Shown: positions 22,581 to 36,821, counted from the first letter of the stretch. The stretch: 64,000 bases of DNA from Marisa cornuarietis (GCA_004794655.1 SMMW01000521.1:248001-312000), one strand, 5' to 3'. The notes: generated by a model from the sequence alone, not told the origin. Made by a program: numbers and translations.

Positions 22581-25135
22581 TTAAATGTTTGTGAACGTGG
22601 GCTCGTAGTAGAACATGTCACGAGGGTGTCGCTTGCCCGAGCGCGCTGATTGGTCGCCTTCAAATCGCCGTTTGTTCTGATCTGGACCGAGAGCTGGTGA
22701 CGTCATGAACACGTCACTCATGTCATTGTAGCCTTGGTACACGTAGGCTTGCTCTGACGTAGACGCTAGTTTATGACTCGTAGTGTTTACGTCATACTGG
22801 TAGCTGCTGACGTCATATCCTGAATGCCGGATCGTCGGCGTGTAGTTGCTATACGTCAACGCTTCATTCCTGTGGGAGCAAAACAAACAACCAAGAAAAG
22901 TAAATAAATAAGTTGCATACTCACATGTAAGTATCAAAAGTATAATGGTTATGATCTGTTTTAAAGATTTTCCCGAAAGTGAAATTTTACCTAGAATTGT
23001 TACACTGTGTGTGTGTGTGTGTGTGTGAGTGAGTGAGTGAGTGAGTGAGTGAGTGAGTGAGTGAGTGAGTGAGTGAGTGAGTGAGTGAGTGAGTGAGTGA
23101 GTGAGTGAGTGAGTGAGTGAGAGAGAGAGGGGGGAGGACGAGAAAATGTTGGGATGTGGTAGAGTGAGGTATTCATCTCATGAGATCTTACTAGTAGAAC
23201 AGAATGAACAGAGCCTTCTCGCTATTTGTTTGACACCAAGTATATTTTTGAACATTTGAAAAATTCATACTAGGTACTCACGCTCGTTAGAATGAAAATG
23301 ATGTTTAGGAAATACTTGCCCTCGAAGCATTGCAGATGAATCTCCCAGCATGCTGTGCGGCCTTTGTGTAGGCTGCGATGTGTGCCAGTCGGTGCCGGGC
23401 ACTCTTCCGTTGTTGTGCATCATGAGGTGCGCTCCCCCCTGGTCTTCCATCGATGCGCCAAGTGTCTGCTTTGTCAGGAAAATTTAGAAAGAAACGGTCA
23501 ATGTAACACGACGAGACGTATGTCATACATAAAGGAATAGTAGTAATTATTCATCCATTACTCTCTTCCTTCGTTTACAATCCTCAAGGCACGATTAAAA
23601 AAAAATTTTGCCCAACTTTTTTCTGATAATCGATGTGGTGAAGAATGTTCTTCCCATCTGCTATTCTCAGGAAACGACATAAGAATAGTCTGGAATCTTC
23701 GTTTACTTGCTAAATGACTCTTCTTGCTCAATGTGCTGCTTACTTCTTAGTGTCGTGTTGTCGTCTACCAGATTAAAGGTTTGCTTCTGAGGGGCAGAGA
23801 TAAGAGAGAGAAAGAGAGAGACTAACTGTCGGACGGATGGCTTGTCAGCCAGAGGGGGCAACAGGCAGGTAGAGGGAGGCGGGTTAGAGGATTTACACTC
23901 ACGTGTACAGGGCCATTGATGGTGCCCTCTATATTGGAGAACGGGTGAGCATGTGAGCCGCCGTTCATGCTGGACGCCATGTTCTTGAACTGCGACGAGT
24001 AGTGGCTCGATGGCCCAGCAGCGTACACCGCCATGTTGTTGCTGTAAAAGGTTAAACCACAAACTCTTTTAAAGAGACTGGGGGAGAAAAACACACACAG
24101 AACTGGAAACAGAGACATATAAATCGGGGAAAAAACAGAAGAGAAAAACGCTATGGAGAGTTATTGAGACATACAGTAAAAAAAAAAAAAAAAAGAGTAA
24201 CGCGAATTGCGAGAAAAAAAGACGAAGACGACGGTGATGATGATCCGCCAGCAAAAGAATTCACCAAACATGAGTACATGCATGAAGCAACAACAACTCT
24301 GTAACAACAGTACTCACGGGTGCTGAGCCGCTGGCGGGGTCAAAGTTGAGGATCGGCGCAGACTGTCCCCGAGACCCCTTGGTGACGGCATCTGGTCCAG
24401 GGAGCTGGACTCGTCCGTCGTGTAGCCATCTTGCGGACTGTCGTAATCTACGTGGCAAGCAGGGTAGAAGGTGTTTTTACATCCATATAACATCCTTGGC
24501 AATCAAACTTACCCCTAAGAAAAACTTACTTACTCAACCACGTACACACAAATATAAAAGTACATGCTAGCAAACCGAGAATTGAAATAGACTAGCATGA
24601 GAAGAGATAGATAAGAAAAAAAAACTAAAAAAGAGAACTAATAATACTTACAAATTATTTCGATGTCATAATATTTTTTCTTTTAATTAAGTACTTTTAT
24701 ATTATTATTAGTTTATTATGCAGACGTAAAAATTCATAGAACAGATGCATAAAAGTATCAAAATTTAAATACTGCACAATGGCTCAAAGTTTATCTTGGA
24801 ATATAATTTACTTTGATAATATGAACAATGTCTTCCACAAACTTCTTTGTGCTGATGATCACCAAGAACTGTAACAGATTTTGTAGACAGATCGCAATTA
24901 TTTCTTTTTTCGCTTTCTTGTTTTTTTTTTACAAGCCTTCCTTACATAATGTGTACGTTCTAGCAGCCGGTGGATATATTTTAAAATTCCTCACCTTGGA
25001 GGTCTGGCAGAATGCTGCGGTTGGAAGTGATGACGGATATTCTGTCCTGGCAGACTAGTCCACTTGACATCATCGGCTGCAGGTTTTCCTTCAGCGCCGA
25101 GGGGTCAGGAAGGATGAGGTCATCAGACGGGTCAC
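22581..25135 (-). other. rfx4: Low-complexity C-terminal tail of RFX4 (exons 16-20)
   Basis: Five exons encode a disordered Ser/Tyr/Gly/His-rich tail of about 295 residues. They include [59 protein letters not shown] and, in the last exon, [20 protein letters not shown], ending [10 protein letters not shown]. Conservation with vertebrate RFX4 is loose (a tyrosine-rich tail). Exon 20 contains several TGACGT hexamers, because Tyr-Asp-Val codons read TATGACGTC. Confidence 0.75.
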
Positions 25136-28100
25136 CTGTGATTTTTTTAAGAAACAGATGCTGATGACGAGGTTTCACTAGAGGGCTTGAAATACAAACG
25201 CAAAGAACATTCTGGAAGCATGCTTTGTGTTATTGTCATAAAAATCATTAATGCGTGCAATGCGTACATGAGAACTGATTAAGAGCATGCTCCTTAAGCG
25301 TGTGAGTATGCGTTATACAAATCTTGCGTTTCTTGTTGTCCTTATTTCTCTTATTCAGCTAATAATAGAAAAATTTCTTGCTCACTCTAAAATTCTTACT
25401 TTACTCTCCTCGCCATGACTTTGTCTGCACACGGACGTATATCTCACTGAACTGATGGCTGTCAGCCGAGACCAGCTCAACATCTCGCACAGTTGTAGGC
25501 TGTCAAGTCTCGGTGAGCCATTTAGCATTTAAATATTCGGATCTGAGATGGAATTTTAAAAGTCAACAATAGACTTGTTTAAATTTATCATTTAGTTACT
25601 TTTTCTTTCTTTCTTTTTGGCAAAAGTCGTCGACCACCACTTTCCACGACTCGGAGCCAATAAATTGAAAATACAACAGACCATAAAGCTTGAGCTTTTC
25701 TACATCCGTCAACACGGGAATTTGCATCATCTGCTCTTCTTTTTGATGTTGATGGTTAAGCTGGAAGCGATTTGATGCTTTGACCTCGTTGTAGAACTCA
25801 ACGCGGAAAGTTTGTCTGCATGCAGTCCATAGATTTACGTCCGTGGTCTGCTTGAGTTTTTCTGTTTACATTTTACGCTCTAAGCCTTTATCACACATAT
25901 ATATATATATATATATTTCTTTCGGTGACCGGACACTTAATCCCCGGACACTTAATCCCCGACACTTCATCCCCGACACTTCATCCCCTAGACACTTAAT
26001 CCCCAGACACTTCATCCCCAAATCGCGACACAACACTCAAAACTGCTATTTTGTGAACTTGAAATATTATAACCGTAAGAGAAATGTGTCGCTTGGTAAC
26101 TCTGGGTAACTCTCGTAAGACTGGGTTGTGCTGGGTTTACAATTAGCGATCTACCCTCTAGGCGATACTAGGTGGACTCCCTAACATAACCAGCCAGTTC
26201 CAAGGCCATACTGACCAGGAGCAGACCGCCCCATCGTCTCATGCGCCGGGAGAGAGAAACGTCCAAAGAAGAAGTAGGCTGAATTGGACATGAGAATTAG
26301 CAACATTGTACAGCGATATGAGGCAATGGATCGTATTCTGTACCTTCGATCATTAGCTTACCTGTCATATTGATTAACAACACTTTTCATATCTTAATGT
26401 TGAAAAACATTGACTTTAATAGCTCACATGAACTGTAACTAATGTTATAAATGTTGAAATTAAGTATTATTTTAATTGTCAAACTTATTTTGATGTTTAC
26501 ATGAAAATAATTATTTGAATTTGAATTAAATTTTTCATTCACTTCATAATTTTTTGAGTTGAAATTTCATTTTGAGGATTAAGTGTCTGGGGATTAAGTG
26601 TCTGGGGATTAAGTGTCGGGGATTAAGTGTCTGGGATTCATTTCTTACGACAAAAGTACAGAAAAATTGAAGAAGATACAGTTAGATGAGTGGAAAAACA
26701 ATTTTATGTACAAACATCAAACGAGGACCGACCAGGTAAATCTTCTCCTCTCACAATCCTCATGAACTCTAATGCCCTTTCCTGGCTGTGGAGAGCCTCG
26801 ATTCGGTACAAGACGTAGTCATCAAACATCAGGTGCAACAGATGAAATGAACCTGTCAGGAAAACGCAAAATAAAGCAGGTAATATACCAATGATGCTGC
26901 ATAAATGTTATACTTTATAAAGCGGTGGTCCACGTGTCATGATGCAATGTTTAGGATTCTTACTAAGGTGGTGCGTCGAGTGCTCGTGGCAGTGATGACA
27001 CGATCGTTGAAAAAATACACGCGGCTTAAACAATGCAAGGGAAGGTGATGGCGCAGTGTTCAATAAGGCAAGGGCAAAGATGGCACAATGATGACTATGA
27101 TGACCAACTCACCGAAGCTGGGGGCGCTGTGCAACGTCATGTCTCGGATGACACGTGTGCCGAAGCATGACCACATCAAAAGAAATTGCCGCGCGATACG
27201 GCGGAGCGACCTGGGCCTGCTGACGCTGGGCTGAGCGTGACAGTAGAAAAAGAAAATAAAAAGGGAGGAAATAAATTTATGAATCAATCACAAAGCATTA
27301 AAACAATGTCCCCGGATCAGTCTGATACAGATAATCATACCGTTATGCAACTGTGTGTAATCTTTCTTTTTTTCCTTCTTTCCTTTTTTTCTTCTTTCCT
27401 CATCCCTCTGCACATTATTTTTTCTAGTTGCTTTGTTCTTTCAATTTTGCCCGTGAGATATGTTTTTTTAAACCAAGCAACCTCGCACACTGTAGTTTTA
27501 GAGCTACAGCAACAAATTAAAACAAACGTTACCTCCATTGTTAAAACAGAACGAGCAGGTGAAACAAATCAATAAGAGGACGTAAAGGTAACTGAAAGCT
27601 GAACCTACCTTGACCACACACCTGTCCACCATGATGTCCAGCCACTCTATGTACGATTCTATTGGTGCTTGCTCTTCGAGGAGCCGCTCAAATTCGCTGC
27701 ACACTGATTAAGAAGAGAGGGCTTAATTGGTCGAACGGGGTTGGGGGGTACGCTTCCTAACAACGACCCCCTTGGTGCGTTTAATGTCTTATGATAATGT
27801 GCCGCTTGTAGTGTGACCACGACTTAACACGCTGGTATCGTGGATGCAATGGTGATAGATGATGACGATGATGATGATGATGAGGAGGAGGAGGAGGAGG
27901 AGGAGGAGGATAAAATACGGGTAGTTTATATAGTGCATATTCACGTTCATGAAGAAGCATGCTCTCAGTGCTTTAGACAAGAACGAGACATGGAAAACCG
28001 ACGAAAGACGAAAGTATAAACAACAGTACTGATGACTAATGAACGACAAATATAAAAACGCGAGGAGGAATTCGGTAATAAAAACTGAGAGTTTCACGAT

Positions 28101-30896
28101 TTTGCAGAGGAAGACGAGTAGGGAGAAAAGTAGCCGATAGACGACAAAAAAAAAAAAAAAAGAGGGGAGAAGGGTTTTAAGATGAACTAGCATTGTGTGG
28201 ACTGGGGTTAGGAGTAATGTTTCTAGTAGACAAAATTTAAAGAAGTTACATGTGTAATTATTTTTGCAGTTAAGTGCCTTGAATTGCTGCCAGTGTCTGT
28301 AACAAAATGTTGGCTACTTGCAACTTGTCTTTAAGCAATATGACTCTGAGTTTTGACTCATGTCATTCAATAAATCATCGTTACTTTATTCTTTTATTTC
28401 TTAATTTACAGCCAGCCACTCAACCCCCAAACCACCCACGCTCATGTTTGTTTATATGTATGTATGTAGGTAGGTAGGTAGGTAGGTAGGTAGGTAGGTA
28501 GGTAGGTAAGTAGGTAGGTAGGTAGGTAGGTAGGTAGGTAGGTAAGTAGGTAGGTAGGTAAGTAGGTAGGTAGGTAGGTAGGTAGGTAGGTAGGTAAGTA
28601 GGTAGGTAGGTAGGTAGGTAGGTAGGTAGGTAGGTAGGTAAGTAGGTAGGTAGGTAGGTAGGTAGGTAGGTAGGTAAGTAGGTAGGTAGGTAGGTAGGTA
28701 GGTAAGTAGGTAGGTAAGTAGGTAGGTAGGTAGGTAGGTAAGTAGGTAAGTAGGTAGGTAGGTAGGTCGGTAGGTATGTAGGTAGGTAGGTAGGAAGGTA
28801 GGTAGGTAGGTAGGTAGGTATATGTGAGAGAGAGAGAGAGAAAAAGACAGAGAAAGATGTCATCTGAAAGAAGTAATAATTTACAGCTGACGATGAGTGA
28901 GTGGTCGCGGTCGCTGTACTGGTCCATAGTGTACAGCGTCTGCTTGACAATGCTGTTGAGGTCCACGGTCAGCCAGTCGTCCAGGAGCTGCGCAGTGACC
29001 TCTGAACTCTGCAGCACGCTGCGCGCAGCCTGGCACAGGTGGTTCAGCGATGTCTGACGCCGCAGCACCTGGGCAAACCTCCTGGCCACTGGGCACAGAC
29101 GAAGGAGGGTCATGAGAACAAGTGTGGACAGTATTCCCTCGCTAACTACGCTCATTCGTTCATCCGTCAGCCCTTCCGTCCTCGTCTGTTCGTTCTTTCT
29201 TATTGTCACTGATTGCCCGTCCACTTACAGTCAAACTTGATGTTCTGTAACCCTTGTGGAAGTGAACTTAGCGCCGTCTTCAGCCACTCGTCCAGCTGTT
29301 TGGCGAAGCGTCTGATGACCTGCGTGAGGCTGAAAAACCCACAGGTAAAGGAACAACATGCGTAAGTCTCACTACGTGGAGACAATGATTCAGAAACAAG
29401 GTTACAGAAATAATGTTACAGAAACAATGTTATAGAAGTCACCGCTGTTACTAATACCTAACCAGATGAAAAATAATCGAAGATAGAAGAAGGCAAGTAT
29501 TGTGTGTATGTTTTACTACCAATATAGTCTGAAGTTACCAAAAGTATGATATTGTAATGTACGTAACATTTAAATTTGCACAACACTGTTAATGAAAGTT
29601 AAACTAAGCAAGTCAAAGACTAATAGAAATATCAAGCATAAAAGGAAGCAATCCTAGTCTCCAGCTTGCTGTCAGAATAAAAGCGAGTCGTTTATTGACA
29701 TCTCGTCTCGTGAAACTCGCGGAGTAAGCAGCAGGCCAACGTCATCAACGACGACCAGTCGTCCATCTCTCCCTTGTCATCATTACACTGGGGATCAAAA
29801 GGTCCTGGTTTCATGTCTCGAAAACACAAATATTTGTCTCCTTTATCATTCGGTAATCTTTAGTGAAACGTCCTCATTGCCTTGTCGGATGCTCACCTGT
29901 CAGGTAAGGCCTGCAGCACGGTGGGCATGAGGACGGCGGCGATGGCCCGGTACAAGATGGAGTCGCAGACGCCGACGAGCATGACGATGGTTGGCGAGTC
30001 GAGGATAGGGACGATGTGTGGTGGCATGCCCTGCCAGAAGTGAAGCAGGAAGTTCTGCACCTGCAGCCAAAATTGTCGCAAACTTAGAAGAGGACATCGA
30101 GAAAAATTTACAGAAGTATGGATGAACTCTGAGAAACTAGTCTCGCCAGTAGACTACCGCAACCAGCTGAAGGAAGTATTTTCTGGTTGATTGTGTCGAC
30201 TGTACAAACGTCTACATGGCGGTCATATCAACACTTTGGTAAATTTGGTCACATTTTCGACAGGTGTGATGTGTTCAAGCTCCAGTATCTTGGAGTTTAT
30301 TTTCAAAGAGAGAGAAAGGGAGAGAGAGGCAGAGAGGCAGAGAGAGGGAGGAAAAAGAAGATGATGTTATCGCATTTTTTTACCCCTTTGGTGAAACTTT
30401 CGTAGTAGTTAAGGACAAAAATACAAAACAATTTTTTTAAATTGAGACACCTTAAGCAGAGGTGTGTGTGTGTGTTTGTTTGTTTACGCGCGCGCGCGCG
30501 TGCACTAACCTCGTCGAAGTTGGCTCGTATGACCGTGTCTAGGATCCTCTGACAATGCGTTCGGTACATCATCAAGAATGTTAACACCTGTTAAATGAAA
30601 GTTACGCATGCATTGAAAGAGTTCCCAACAGAAACATCGTTGTCGTCGTTGTCCCCTTTTCCCCACAGATATCCGAGTTTAAGCTTGCATCATTGTCTGC
30701 ATAATGTTAGCAGTTATGTAAAATTTTAGAATAATGTTAGAACCAACCTTAAATATCTGTTTAAAGTCTGTAAGCAATTTGAATAATTTATTGGTGGTCT
30801 TTAAAACACAAATCATAACACAATCCCGCCGTCCATATGAAACAAACATAAAAACGCACAAATCGTCGTCCACATAGTTTAACGCCGTAAATTCGT

Positions 30897-30957
<61 letters not shown>

Positions 30958-31967
30958 GCACGCACGCACGCACGCACGGATGGACGGACGTTTACGTCAG
31001 CATACAAAAAAAAAATCTTCATACCTTGCCCTCTTCAACACCTGCTGGTATTTTGACATCTTTAATATTTGGAAACTCTGGCAGCAGCGTTCCAAGTTTG
31101 GATCTCGGAGAGTAGGCTACCATCTGTAAAAATACATTCATCATCATCATCATCATCATCATCAAGCTTTTATGTCAGCTTATAATTTTACATGTACATA
31201 TCTAGATGCTATCAATGTATTAAACAAAATAATTTCATGAAAAATAAAAGAAATGCATTGCTTATTTTTTTTATAAAGTCATTGCTCATTTCTTTACCAC
31301 CTTCATCTTAATCATTGACATGTTAGGACAAGAAAAACACAAATCAACAGCTCACCTGAAAAGACAACAGGAACAATGCTTAGAAGGAGAGACTTTTTAG
31401 TTAAAATTTAGATTAACTTTAATCAATAATTATTTTACTCACCTGTTTAGTATTTTCTTTTTTTCCATCACCAACACTGAAAAGAGAAAAGATTTTGTTT
31501 TACACAGACTTGACGATACGGAGGAGGAGGTAACCCGCATAGTTTGATGGGATGCATTGCCTCCCTTTTTATTTGCTTTTTTTTTCCCTTCAGCTAATTC
31601 AGAAAATATGGTTGGCTATTGATCCTCACTTTGATGTGAGTTCTAAAGTCAAATACAGAAATAGAACTGACTCACACTTTATAGTCTCTTCAGTGTATAT
31701 AGAGACTATGTACAATCATATCAAACTATTGCAGCTCACCTTATGGTTCATAATTTTTGAAACTTATCTCGCGTGTTTCCCTCTTACTAACCTTTGCACA
31801 CCTTTCGCAGAGTAGATGATGTCGTAGAACGAAGAAGTTTCCCGAACTCCAATACCATAGTAATGATATCTACCAGAAAGAGTGTTCAGACAGATTTGAT
31901 GTCGACTCATTGCTTGCGAATAAACCTGGTACAGCATCTAAACTATGTTCAAGATAGGGTAGCATGC

Positions 31968-32026
<59 letters not shown>

Positions 32027-34009
32027 ATTAAGATGCTCACATTTGTATATGCATGTACGAAATACTCGTGGGCGTGTGGAATATATATATATATATATCT
32101 TATATGCATAGTGTATGTGAAATATATCTATTTATATATATATATACATGTTTATATGAGTGTGCATCAAGGTTTGTGGTACATTTATGTTTGTATGTGC
32201 GTGTATGAAATGGACTTGGGTGTGTAGAATCTATGTTTATGTGTGGTGTGTATGGATGGTGTGTGTAGAGTGTATCTGTATATCTATATCTGAGTATATC
32301 ATTTTTATTTATGTGTGCGTGCGTGCACTTGTTTGCCCGACAGACAGCACGTTTGATATACAGAAAGGTCAAGTAGGTAATAGGAAAACAGACGAAAAGC
32401 ACAGTCAAGCAGGTGTGCAAACTCACTTAGACTGCCCCCGAGTGCCCAGTCTCCTGGTAGTAATCTGAGGAAACTGCTGGCGTATTATCTGTAAATGTTT
32501 AAGTGACTCAGTAAGATATAGCTGCCATTATAGCTCAATAACAACATTTCTACAAGCACTTAAATGTCTTATTGTCAACAAAAAAATCATAAACATTGCG
32601 GGATGAAAAACAGAGCTAAGACACATGTTAAAGCACATGATACTTTAAATTCACGATTCTTTAATTAAAATTGTTGTCTTCAGTGAATAAAAGTTTTCAT
32701 GTTGCTAGGAAAAAATACTGTTAGGAAATCGTTAAAAATCAGATTGGCATTTAATATGGAGTTGTTAAAAAATATTTAATTTTGTTAATTAACATTTAGT
32801 AGCATTGAAATATTAATTTAATAATTAGTAGTAAGCGGAAAGAAATTTGGAGGAACGGGCGATAACTGGAAAGAACATTCAGGAAATTCAGCTCCCAGTA
32901 AAAGCTGGGGTTTTTTTTTACACGGAATGATTTTTTTTCATCAATGAATAGGAAACAGTAAAATCTCTGTCAATCAAATTTTTTACTAACATAATAGAAA
33001 CATTATAAATTAGTGTAAATAGAATTAATGGAGCTTTACATGAGCTTCTGTAAAGCTTCTGGGCTGAGGCCAGAAGAGAGGGAATGTGAGTTAGAATTCG
33101 TGCTTTGGGATAATGGATGAAGAGTTTTGATCATTTAAATAGATGTTCCTGTGTTTGATATTAAAATCTTTCACAAACTAAGCAGACTTGCACACAGCTC
33201 CACCGTGAATCTGCGATATCGTCTTGGTAAAGCTGAGAGCTCGGGTTGGGAGCAAATGAAGCCTATGCCTAGCATACATACAAACAAATAAAAACACAGA
33301 CATGCTTATCACTGTGTCAGACATCGGGTGGGCTAAGATGTTCAGGGTGTAATACACTATAGTATATAATGATTGGCTGGGGTTTTCTATCCTCTAATTA
33401 ATTTAGGAAAAAATAATTTAGCCCCCATTTAGTGCTCACGTCTCACCTTCCCAAAGCTGGCAGCGTTCACCGGTTGGGTGTCGTTAGCCTGGCAAAAGTC
33501 CAGGTAGTGATAATACAGGGTACTGCGTGGGATGCACACGCCCTCGGCAATCTCGTAGTTCTCCTCAAGCCTGAGACAAACCAAGTGAGATCAAACCGAT
33601 TGAGATAATCACGAGATGAAATAAGGTGAGATCAAATACCTGAGATCAAGCCAGTTGAGATCAGCTAGACGATATCAGAAAAGCGAGTTGTAGGTAACCT
33701 GAGATAATATTCTGAGGCCGACTGAGATGAGGTCTAATTAGATGAAAAATTAGAGAACTAAGTGTCGTTAGAGGAGATGAGATAAATCTCGAGCAGTCAG
33801 CTGATATCGCGAAAACTTTAAGCAGAAATAACATCTGATCTGATCATCCAGTGAATCATGTTCTTGTTTTTTTTATTTTAATTTTTAAAGCCATAGCATA
33901 ATAGAAGATAGTAACAATGTAAAAAATTGTAGCAAAATATGCATCATCAATCTTTGTTTCTGTCTTTCTTCCACTCTTACTCCTAAACACACACACACAC
34001 ACACACACG

Positions 34010-34041
<32 letters not shown>

Positions 34042-35193
34042 CACACATTTATCCCACGTTTCCCTTATTTAACACAAGCCAATAAACAGGAAGTGACGTA
34101 AACAAACAAATTATTTTAAAAGCTCTTGTTACCACTTCAGCGTTAGTGGCGTCGAATGAGGCTTTGATCCCACGCGATTCCGATGTAGATTCTCAACTGG
34201 GGCAAGAAAAAAAGCATGATAAAAAACAGATTTTAAAAATACAATAAAAACAGCAAGAAAATAAATTCTTCTGATTAGTAAAAGAACAGCTGCAGGTCAT
34301 CAGATAAATTTCTTTAAATTCGCCGTAGCAAAAAGGTAGAGATGTTAAACAGGTACAAGGTGTTTCGAGAACTTGTTTGTGCACCACTTTACACAGAATG
34401 ATCTCCATCATCCCCTGAGCCTTATACACACCTGTATGTGAGGAATTTGTTTGCGTTAAGGAAATGCAACCCCTTATGCATCCCAACAAACAAACATAAA
34501 ATCCGCTTTATTCCTGACATAGTGTTGTTCATCTTTTTGTGGCATCTAAAAAGCATTCAGGATTTTACTCACACGACAATTGAAACTCTCAAATTCTGTA
34601 ATTATGTAACCAAAACACTGTCTTCTACCTTTGTCGTCTGTTTCGTCGCCGCTCCCACTGCACGGAATGCTTGACCGGTCCTGCTCCGTGACATCAGCCA
34701 TTGCTGGCCGGCTGGACTCCAAGCATTGGTCAAGCCAGTCTGGAACAAGTTGTATGTGTAGGGGTCTCAACATCAGCATGTGTTCATGTCGCCATCGTTA
34801 GCTTATCTAATGTCATCACTTCATTGTCCGATGTTAAGAGCAGAGATCATCGTCTGCCCCGCGTATGTTGAAGCTGAGGTCATGGACGCCATCTGAGCCG
34901 TGAAAGTAAGAAGGCGGGTGGGTGAGGGAGATCAGGGGAGGGGAGTAGTTTTGTCTGCATGGTACAGGTTTATGGTTTGCTTTTGATGTGATTTTAATTG
35001 TTATTATGTTCTCCTGGGCACAGTTTTAGTTGTGATGGTGTACTTAAATGTTTTTTTTATTGGAACTCTTAACAAAGATTTTTTTCTGTTTTGCCACGTA
35101 ACAGGCATTTAAAATGTATTGAATAAAGATGGACAGTACATACATCTTCCACATACTCCCTCACACATTGCTTTGTCTTCTTTCTGTCTCTCT

Positions 35194-35260
<67 letters not shown>

Positions 35261-36127
35261 CACACACACAAGCACTTCACAACACATAACACGGACATTT
35301 ATTTACACATGTCTACGCGCGAATGAGCACAAGGAATCAGAAAATTAGAAACGGAAATGTAGTTACAAAGAAGGAGGGAACGACAAATAAAACAAGCGAA
35401 CAAACGACAAAAAATAAATAAAAAATAAACAAAGAAACAAAATAAGAAAGAATGAATGAAAAAACTAAATAAGTACAACTAACAAAAAGTAAAAATAAAA
35501 GGAAAAAGCTCACTTTAAAATAAAAAAAAATTATAAAGGAAGAAAAAAATAACAAAAACCTTTTTTCAAGCAAAAAAGACAAGTAGCAACGAAGAATAAC
35601 TAAAACCTGAATAAAAGAAAGAAAGGAGGACGGCAGGTAACAAACAAGAAAAACAAAGGTCTATAGGCATTGTGCATGAGCAAATGTAGGACTGTACATA
35701 GAGACTCAGTGTAGGCAAAATGAAGAAGGACAGTTTTTATCACATTTGGGACAGTGCAGCAAGAGGTTAGAGGGTTCATGACGAGTAATGTCCTTGTTTA
35801 CAAGAAAGACTCGGTTCTGCTCATTGTTACACTAATAAAAAGGACGGATGTTTCTCTTTTGTCTTCTGACATCGTGAATGTCTCCTAAAGAAAAAAAAAA
35901 CTACAAAAAACATGAATGAATGAAGCCGATTTTACTACATGTGTGTCTGTGCGTGTATGTGTGTATGTGCGCGGGCGCCAAGTTTGTGTGTGTCTGCGTG
36001 TGCGAGTGTGTGTGCATATATGCGCGAGACTGTGTGTATGTGTGTTTGTGTGTGTGAGATAGAGAATAAGAGAGAGAGAGAAAGACAGAACAAGCATGCA
36101 GGTGGGAGAAAGACTGTGTCTGTATGC

Positions 36128-36180
<53 letters not shown>

Positions 36181-36339
36181 ATAGAGACTGAGAGAGAGAG
36201 AGACAGAACAAGCATGCAGGTGGGAGAAAGACTGTGTCTGTATATATATATATATATGTGTGTGTGTGTTTTATAGAGAATAAGAGAGAGAGACAGAACA
36301 AGCATGCAGGTGGGAGAAAGACTCTGTATGCATATGTGT

Positions 36340-36371
<32 letters not shown>

Positions 36372-36614
36372 TTTATAGAGAATAAGAGAGAGAGACAGAA
36401 CAAGCATGCAGGTTGTGTGTGTGTGTGTGTTTTATAGAGAATAAGAGAGAGAGACAGAACAAGCATGCAGGTGGGAGAAAGACTCTGTATGCATATGTGT
36501 GTGTGAGTGTGTGTGTGTGTGAGTGTGTGTGTGTGTGTGTGTTTTATAGAGAATAAGAGAGAGAGAGACAGAACAAGCATGCAGGTGGGAGAAAGACTCT
36601 GTATGCATATGTGT

Positions 36615-36646
<32 letters not shown>

Positions 36647-36821
36647 TTTATAGAGAATAAGAGAGAGAGACAGAACAAGCATGCAGGTGGGAGAAAGACT
36701 CTGTATGCATATGTGTTTGTGAGTGTGTGTGTGTGTGTGAGTGTGTGTGTGTGTGTGATAGAGAATAAGAGAGAGAGAGACAGAAGAAGCATGCAGGTGG
36801 CAGAAAGACTCTGTCTGTATG

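Larger units (their letters stand above)
26733..30587 (-). other. rfx4: RFX dimerisation and extended-conservation exons (RFX4 exons 9-15)
   Basis: Seven exons cover about residues 204-496. Blocks seen in order: [132 protein letters not shown] and [17 protein letters not shown]. These are the conserved B, C and dimerisation regions of RFX1-4/6 and place this gene with RFX4. Confidence 0.92.
31792..34196 (-). other. rfx4: RFX DNA-binding domain exons (RFX4 exons 3-6)
   Basis: Four exons encode the winged helix at about residues 50-158. Key blocks are [60 protein letters not shown] and [11 protein letters not shown]. The recognition wing [17 protein letters not shown] is intact, so the domain should bind X-box DNA. 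The introns cut at residue K-W|LEEN, after FGK and inside the lysine of QSK. Confidence 0.93.

Noticed and set aside
27789..28193. 134-residue hydrophobic protein
   Set aside because: Leu/Phe-rich reading of a purine-rich intron of RFX4 including the GAT/GAG tract.
28442..29224. 260-residue protein with a PTYL repeat
   Set aside because: It is RFX4 exon 12 read through its donor into the CTAC tetranucleotide array.
35885..36682. 265-residue His/Thr-rich protein
   Set aside because: It is translation of the TG composite satellite on the minus strand.
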